From Macrotis lagotis (Eukaryota; Chordata; Mammalia; Peramelemorphia; Peramelidae), in assembly GCF_037893015.1 (NCBI RefSeq), contig NC_133665.1, forward strand, positions 100,761,637-100,825,636: 64,000 nucleotides of DNA. The letters run 5' to 3'. A program made the position numbers and the translations under genes. The notes beneath the pieces were generated by a model that searched no databases, was not told the DNA's origin, and saw nothing but the letters and a program-made list of their open reading frames with translations. Shown here one piece after another: positions 58,355 through 64,000 of this stretch (the stretch's first letter is position 1; every line of letters begins with the position of its first letter).

Positions 58355-60085
58355 TGCACATAGTTCTTTGAGTGAATTAATGACTTTGCTGAAATTAGAA
58401 TCTAGGTCTCCTAATTCAAGGCATCATGAAATCTTGAGACTTCTTTTCACAACCCTCATCCTATCCCAGAACATGAAGGGAGAACTTTCCTATATCACAG
58501 GACTCTCCTGAATCCCCATCTTTCCTTGTTTCTTCTACTTCTAAAGTTTTTCTCCCATTCCCTCTGGAGCCATCCCCTGCACACACACAGTTAAGGTGGA
58601 CTATTAATGTTTACTACAATGTGAGAAGATCTGGGGGCTAGAGAACAGTGACAGTTGAAGTCACACATCTTCCATCCCTCTGTTGACCTGACTCAATATC
58701 CAGACATTAATCATCTTCGAAAGCATCCCTGGGCATCATCTACTGTTCATCTGCAGATATCTTTCCCATGCCCTGACCCTTAACATTGTGACTTACCTGG
58801 GTAATCTTACTTCAAGAAGGGGTTAGAGATTCTATTCAGAATGAAAATTTAATGAAATAGTTGCAAATAATCCTGAAGAGAAAGAGTGGGGGGAAGATAT
58901 CTATATCTAAAGAGATCAAATGTAACTGCCCAGGGAAATCTCAGAGGCAAGCAGAACTGAGTCGAAAGATGAAAGCAGAGAGGATATAACCAAAGGCAAA
59001 GACCTGTAAATGGAAGAAGTCATTGGAAGGCTAAAGTCTAGAATGAAGAAAGGTGAGAAAATTGGGAAAGGGACAAAAAGAGATTTTGGTGAATTTTTGG
59101 GGAGGGAAAGGGGCAAGAAGATAAGTAACAGTGATCTCTTTGGGCTCAGCTTCTATGGAATGTATTAAATGAATAAATGAATGAAAAAGCATTTAAACAC
59201 TGTTATGTGCTAGAAAATATGAAACTGTCTCTACTCCTAAGATGCTAACAATAATGGGGGAGACATCACATAGAGGATTTCCATTATGAATCAGATGACA
59301 AGACTCCATGGGGCAGCCAAAAAGCAAATGTTAAAGTATATTTTTTCATGATGCCAAGGACCCTGGTAGTAAGGTTCTTCTATTATTGGTTGCTAAGGTG
59401 GCAGGTTTGCCAGGCTGGGCTGGAATGGGGACCAACCAGTGACGTAAGGACCACGGATTAATCAGTGGTTGTTGGTGGTATTAAAGAAGTTGAGCCCCTC
59501 TGCAGGGATTGATTCCTTCAAATGCTGGCAGTGGAACCCAGAATGGAAGCAGTACCAATGGGAGGGCACTGCTATCCTCTGGACTCTTGGGCTAAGAGTC
59601 CTAGACTCTCTCTATTAAGGTCCATTCTCTTTCCTCCACAACAGTCTGCAGTACAACAAGGGGTGGCTTGCCACTTCTACCCAGACTGATAATAAAATAA
59701 TAATAATAATAATAATAACAATAATAATTAACATTTATGTGGTATTTATGGTCTCCACAGTCCTTTACAAATTTCTTATCCTTTTTGAGTTCTCTTCCTC
59801 CCCAACCATAACGGCAGGCTCCCTCAGTGCTAATGCACTGTTAACATTTTAACATTTTTCAAAAGAGGGAGTTTAGTTCTTTATCTAGTTTCCAAAGACA
59901 CCTTGGAGGACTCTGGATGGATTTCAGGGGGTCCATGAATTTGTGTGTCTGTCTGTTTTCCTATGTATCTATCTGTGTTTTGATATAATTGATTTCCTTT
60001 GTAAATCTATGCTTTTATGTATTTTAAAACATCATTCTAATCAGAGACCTATTGGCTGTACCAGTATAGAGAAAAGAAATCCAAT
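58355..60085. other. Intergenic, no gene recognised
   Basis: An (AATA)n run lies at 59692-59727. Nothing gene-like seen. Confidence 0.4.
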
Positions 60086-60089
60086 AAAA

Positions 60090-60355
60090 GTTGTTATTAG
60101 TAATAATAACTAATATTTAATTAGAGTTTACCATGGACCAGGTTCTAGGTTAAGCACTTTTATAATTATCTCATTCAGTCCTCCCAACAATATTGGGGTT
60201 TATTATCCCCATTTTACAAATGAGGAAACTGAGGCAAATAGGTTTAAGTGACTTGTCCAGGGTCACACAGGTAGTAAGAATCTGAGACCATATTTGAACT
60301 CATGAAGATGTGTCTTCCTGACTCTAGACCCAGCATGCTATCCACTGCACCATAA
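60090..60355 (+). mobile_element. MIR-like SINE
   Basis: TTATTATCCCCATTTTACAA, GAGGAAACTGAGGCAAATAG and GGTCACACAGGTAGTAAGAA. Confidence 0.75.
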
Positions 60356-61004
60356 GCAAGAAATTGGTAGTCTAGAGACCTTGGATCCAATTCTGGTTCT
60401 GTAATTTTTTTTTATACTTGGGTGATTAGAACAAGTTAGAGAATCCTAGAAGCTCATGACTTGAAGGGGTCTTAGAAAACATTTAGTGGGATCGCTGCCT
60501 AATATGTAATAATATTACACTCTTGCCAATATCTAGTCATGCAGGTGATGGAGAGCTCATTGTCTCCTGGAAGCAGCCCATTTCACTCCTGTTCAGTCCT
60601 AATCATGAGATTATTGGGCAATTATTCCTCCTATCCAGCTAAAATCAGCCTCCCTGAATGTTCATTGCTGTTGTCTTCTGGAACCAAGACCAAATCTAAT
60701 CACATGAGTAGAGTTGGGAAGGGCTTTACAGATGAGAAACTGAGGGCCAGAGAGATTATTCACCCAAGGTCATAGAGCTACCAAATAAAATAGAGTTCAA
60801 ATTCAGATCCTATAACTCCAAATCTTGTTCCCTTTCCCAGATGCCACACCACTTGGAGACAATGAGAATCACCTACCTCCCCAAGTCACCTTTATTCTCA
60901 AGGGTAAATAGGCCTGATTCCTTCAAATGTTCCTCATAGAAATGTGATTCCCAGGCTTCCCACCATCCTGCTCATTCTCCCCTGCATTCGGCCCATTCTT
61001 GGGG
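60356..61004. other. Intergenic, no gene recognised
   Basis: A MIR-like remnant lies at about 60715-60800; otherwise nothing. Confidence 0.4.
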
Positions 61005-61245
61005 GAAGCTCGATGGCATAGTGGATAGAGCACTAGGTCTGTGGTCAGGAAGACCTGAGTTGAAATCCAGCCTCAGACACTTACTAGCTATATGACCCTG
61101 GACAAGTCACTTAACCCCTTTTGCCTCAGTTTTGTCATTGATATAATGAACTGGAGAAGGAAAAGGTAAATCACTCTAGTATCTCTGCCAAGAAAATCCC
61201 AAAAGGGATCATGAAGAGTTGGACATAACTGAAACAACACAACCA
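61005..61245 (+). mobile_element. MAR1/MON1-type SINE
   Basis: GGAAGCTCGATGGCATAGTG start, TATGACCCTGGACAAGTCAC, GAACTGGAGAAGGAAAAGGT, GAAGAGTTGGACATAACTGA end. Confidence 0.9.
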
Positions 61246-61795
61246 TCTACTCTCAGAACCTCAATTTATTTATCTAAAAAATGGATCTTGAAGTCCTTGT
61301 CAGATCTTTATCAAGGAAAGCAATTGGCAAATCCCCAAATGCTGTAGAAATGGAAGTTAATGTTATTATAATAAACCCAAATCAGTTTGTGTCTCTTATT
61401 CTAGAAGGTTTACATCAGAGGCTAGAGGAAACATCAGAAAATGTGACTGCTGTCAACAAATCTCGGAGAAATTGTCAAATAGGAAAGGTGTAGCAGGTAT
61501 GGAAAAGGGCTCTCTCCTCATTTTTTTAAATGAATTCCAGGAGATATAGATTGGTGAACTTGACTTTGATCATTAGCAATATTTTAAAAGGAATTATTAA
61601 AGGGACATATTCTCAGGTACTAGATGAGTTACAAAGGAAGGACGCTATCTGTGTTTCTTGAATGGATTAATGAATGAAGGAATGAGGTAAGAACTCAGTC
61701 TTTCTGGGGAAAATACTTGGCCTGTGACAATGGTTAGGACTTCCTTCTATGGCCAAAGTTAGAGCTAAATCTGTAGCCAGGAACACAGCTCAGTC
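61246..61795. other. Intergenic, no gene recognised
   Basis: No recognisable feature; a short ORF at 61281-61493 has no known domain. Confidence 0.4.
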
Positions 61796-61799
61796 TGTG

Positions 61800-61990
61800 G
61801 TCTGTAGTAATAATAATTTATAGGTGGTGCTGTTTGGTCTGCATACCATTTAAGCTTTGTAATAGACCTGTGAGGTAGGTGCTCCCAGTATTAATATTCC
61901 CATTTTACAGATGAGGAATGGAAAGTGTGGAAAAGTTCAGCAACTAGTTCAAAGTCACATATCTAGTAAGTGTCAGAGAAGGGCTTCATC
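61800..61990 (+). mobile_element. MIR-like SINE
   Basis: TTGTAATAGACCTGTGAGGT, ATATTCCCATTTTACAGATG and GTCACATATCTAGTAAGTGT. Confidence 0.7.
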
Positions 61991-62135
61991 AGGGGTCCCT
62001 CCTGAATCTAGGTGGTAGCTGGTGTAGGGTTCACTTTGTGATTAAGGTCAGGGCTCAATCAGGACCAGGAGAAAGGTTTGGTCTTTATAATAGCTTTTGA
62101 GCCAACTAGTTCAAAGCTAGGAGTTCAGAATAATC

Positions 62136-62155
62136 ACACACACACACACACACAC
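62136..62155. repeat. (CA)n microsatellite
   Basis: About ten CA units. Confidence 0.9.
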
Positions 62156-62585
62156 CATCCCAACCCAAATCCTTGCCTCAGTGATCTTTTAAACTGCATC
62201 CTCTCTCCTCCTTCCTTGGGGTCTAGTCACCACCTACTAGCTCCCCTTGACTCAGATTAAGCTAAAACATGACCTGTTTTACGGCCTCTGCAGAAACCCT
62301 GCTCCTGTCTCCACTCTTCCCTTCTCTACCCACCTCCAGCCATCCTATAAGGCCTGGGGAAGGCTCCAATTTCTTCCTCCAGCCCCCCTTGGCCTGTCTG
62401 GAATCATTTATCTCCCACATCTGCAGACACCCTCCCCCCCATGGAAGGGACCAGGGTTGAGTTCTCCATTACCTCTTGTGATCAATTGACATTAAAATGA
62501 ATTTCATCTAGAGATCACAGAACTTTAAAGCTGTTATGGAAAGAGATAAGAAGTCCTGGAAACACATTGACCTGGGAGCTAGATT
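62156..62585. other. Intergenic, no gene recognised
   Basis: Overlapping open frames in 62247-62489 lack domains and splice support. Confidence 0.4.
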
Positions 62586-62589
62586 TTTG

Positions 62590-62835
62590 TCTGAGACTTG
62601 TTGAGGCATTCATTTATGTCTATTGTCCATCTCCACGTGACCCCATGGGGTTTTCTTGGCAAAGATGCTGGAGTGGTTTGCCATTTCCTTCTCCAATATG
62701 TCCCTTTTTCTACAGAGGAGGAACTGAGGTAAACAGGGGTTAAGTGACTTGTCCAGGGTCGCACAGTTATGTCTAAGATCATATTTGAACACAGATCGTC
62801 CTGAATACAGGCCTTGTGCTCTCTTCACTAGATAA
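62590..62835 (-). mobile_element. MON1/MAR1-type SINE
   Basis: ATGGGGTTTTCTTGGCAAAG, GAGTGGTTTGCCATTTCCTT and GGTTAAGTGACTTGTCCAGG, reversed. Confidence 0.85.
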
Positions 62836-64000
62836 ATGTTTATTAACACTCAAAAATTGGTTATTTACCTACTACAAACTACTTCCACTAATGAACATCA
62901 TTCCATTGCCCTCTGGGTTACAGCATTTCCACAAAAGGATGGCAGTGGCCTTTCCAAGGCAAGACATGGGGTAGGGGCTAGTCTGTTCCCTGAAAGGACT
63001 CATGCTTCTCCAGACCTGGGAATTCTCTACCCTAGCTAAACTTCAGCATAATTCACCCCGCCCCCCCCTGAGAGGAATGGGAAAAAACATTTGGGGTGGG
63101 AAAAACCAGAGTAGGAGCTAACTTCTTACCCATGACCCTAATTCCTGGACATCTTTTCTTTCCATGAAACATCCTCCTTTCAAGATACTCAAGCTTTCCT
63201 GATAGGGAGATGACCTGTAGATGAGGTTAGGCTATCTTATAGTAAAGGGTTCCCCCTTCTTACTCAGGTACTTGTCCCAAGCCATGACGGAGAGTGGGGA
63301 CATTCTAGAGATCTCTAGCTTCATTTCCCTGGGGAAAGTTGTCCGAAAGAAGACACAGTTGCCTCCATACTAATTCCTGCTCTAACAGGGGTAGGACAAG
63401 GTGGTCCCTAAGGTCCCTTTAGCTCTCACAGTCTCTGACTATAAGATTTGGGCTCTAGTTTAGCCTTAGGTTTAGCAAAAATGATTTTGATCAATTCAGC
63501 TTCCTGTCTCTGCGGCCTGGGTTTCTTCCTCTGTAAAGGAAAGAGATGATCCTAAGGGTCCTTCCTGCTCTAATCTGATGCTTTCAAAGGGTTTGGCATC
63601 AAGCCCTCTTAGAGTCACTTCCCCCAAACTATCTGCTTGTTGCCAGGGCTGCTATTTCCCATCCTCCCCCAGCCCCAAACTTTGCAACCTGTAATCAGGT
63701 TTCTCAACTTCCAAGAAGTTGAGACAACAAACTAAAAGTAAACTCATGTTATCACAGGCTTGCTTCCTCCTATGAGGTGCGGTGGGGTGAGGAGGGGGTT
63801 CAGCAGACTGGGTCACTTGCTCAGTAGCAGACGTTGTCTCCCTTCAAGGAGTAGTTTCCGGCCCCCTCGCCAACTGAGGGTTTATACTCAGAAAGCTCTA
63901 TGCGTTTGTGCTCTCGGCTCTGAAAAGCTGACTATGCACTTTACACCACCAAGGACAGAGGAGAGGGAGGAGGTACACCCCAGGAAATGTTTGTTCAGAA
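62836..64000. other. Intergenic, no gene recognised
   Basis: No exon recognised on either strand. A short hairpin with a STAT-type motif lies at 63702-63724. Confidence 0.4.

Noticed and set aside
59395-59660. Block with a TGACGTAA motif and TGGCAGTGGAACCC, considered as an old retroviral-type end
   Set aside because: No paired terminal repeat or coding remnant was found nearby, so it is not called.
62836-64000. Searched by eye on both strands for an exon of TMIE or ALS2CL, the expected neighbours beyond PRSS50 in placentals
   Set aside because: No lysine-rich TMIE-like tail or other recognisable exon was seen within the window.

Overview
The window looks like nuclear DNA of a marsupial, probably an Australian one. 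The basis is the repeat content. Many copies of a tRNA-derived SINE carry the phrase GGTGGCACAGTGGATAGAGC and a CTTAATAATTACCTAGCTGTG core (WSINE1-like). There are also older MAR1/MON1-type and MIR-like SINEs, long marsupial-type L1 elements and an RTE/BovB-like LINE. There is no prokaryotic or viral gene organisation, and I recognise no LTR element. The species call is inference from repeat families known to me, not from a database search.

Only two host genes are supported, both on the + strand and both assembled here by hand from exons with matching splice phases. Gene 1 (14046-26660, five exons, 344 aa) is a trypsin-fold (S1) serine protease homologue that best fits PRSS45. His57 and Asp102 are kept, but the catalytic serine is proline. 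Gene 2 (30842-57322, six exons, 351 aa) best fits PRSS50/TSP50. Here all three triad residues are replaced (His to Asn, Asp to Asn, Ser to Tyr), while the reading frame, splice sites, cysteines, signal peptide and GPI-type tail are intact. In placentals these genes sit in one testis serine protease cluster (PRSS42-PRSS50), so the order and orientation fit a conserved locus. Both products are predicted to be secreted, GPI-anchored pseudoproteases.

Layout. 1-12060: intergenic, SINEs and a reversed 3' fragment of an L1. 12063-13858: an alternating purine-pyrimidine tract followed by about 1.4 kb of almost pure pyrimidine. 13859-14600: CpG-rich promoter and first exon of gene 1, running into a GC-rich minisatellite. 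14600-26660: the rest of gene 1. 26138-27956: a 235-bp inverted repeat flanking its last exon. 29208-30426: a 1.2-kb ACT/ACC trinucleotide array. 30621-30808: seven CTCF-motif-like sequences in tandem. 30842-57322: gene 2. Its last intron (15.9 kb) holds an RTE LINE that was invaded by a full-length L1, an L1 fragment, an L1 3' piece and a SINE. 57323-64000: intergenic, SINEs and simple repeats, no recognised gene.

The two genes share a layout: a kilobase-scale simple-sequence array, then a CpG-rich first exon, then a long CT-rich tract before the exon carrying the His57 position. All coordinates were read by eye, and repeat edges are approximate unless target-site duplications are given.
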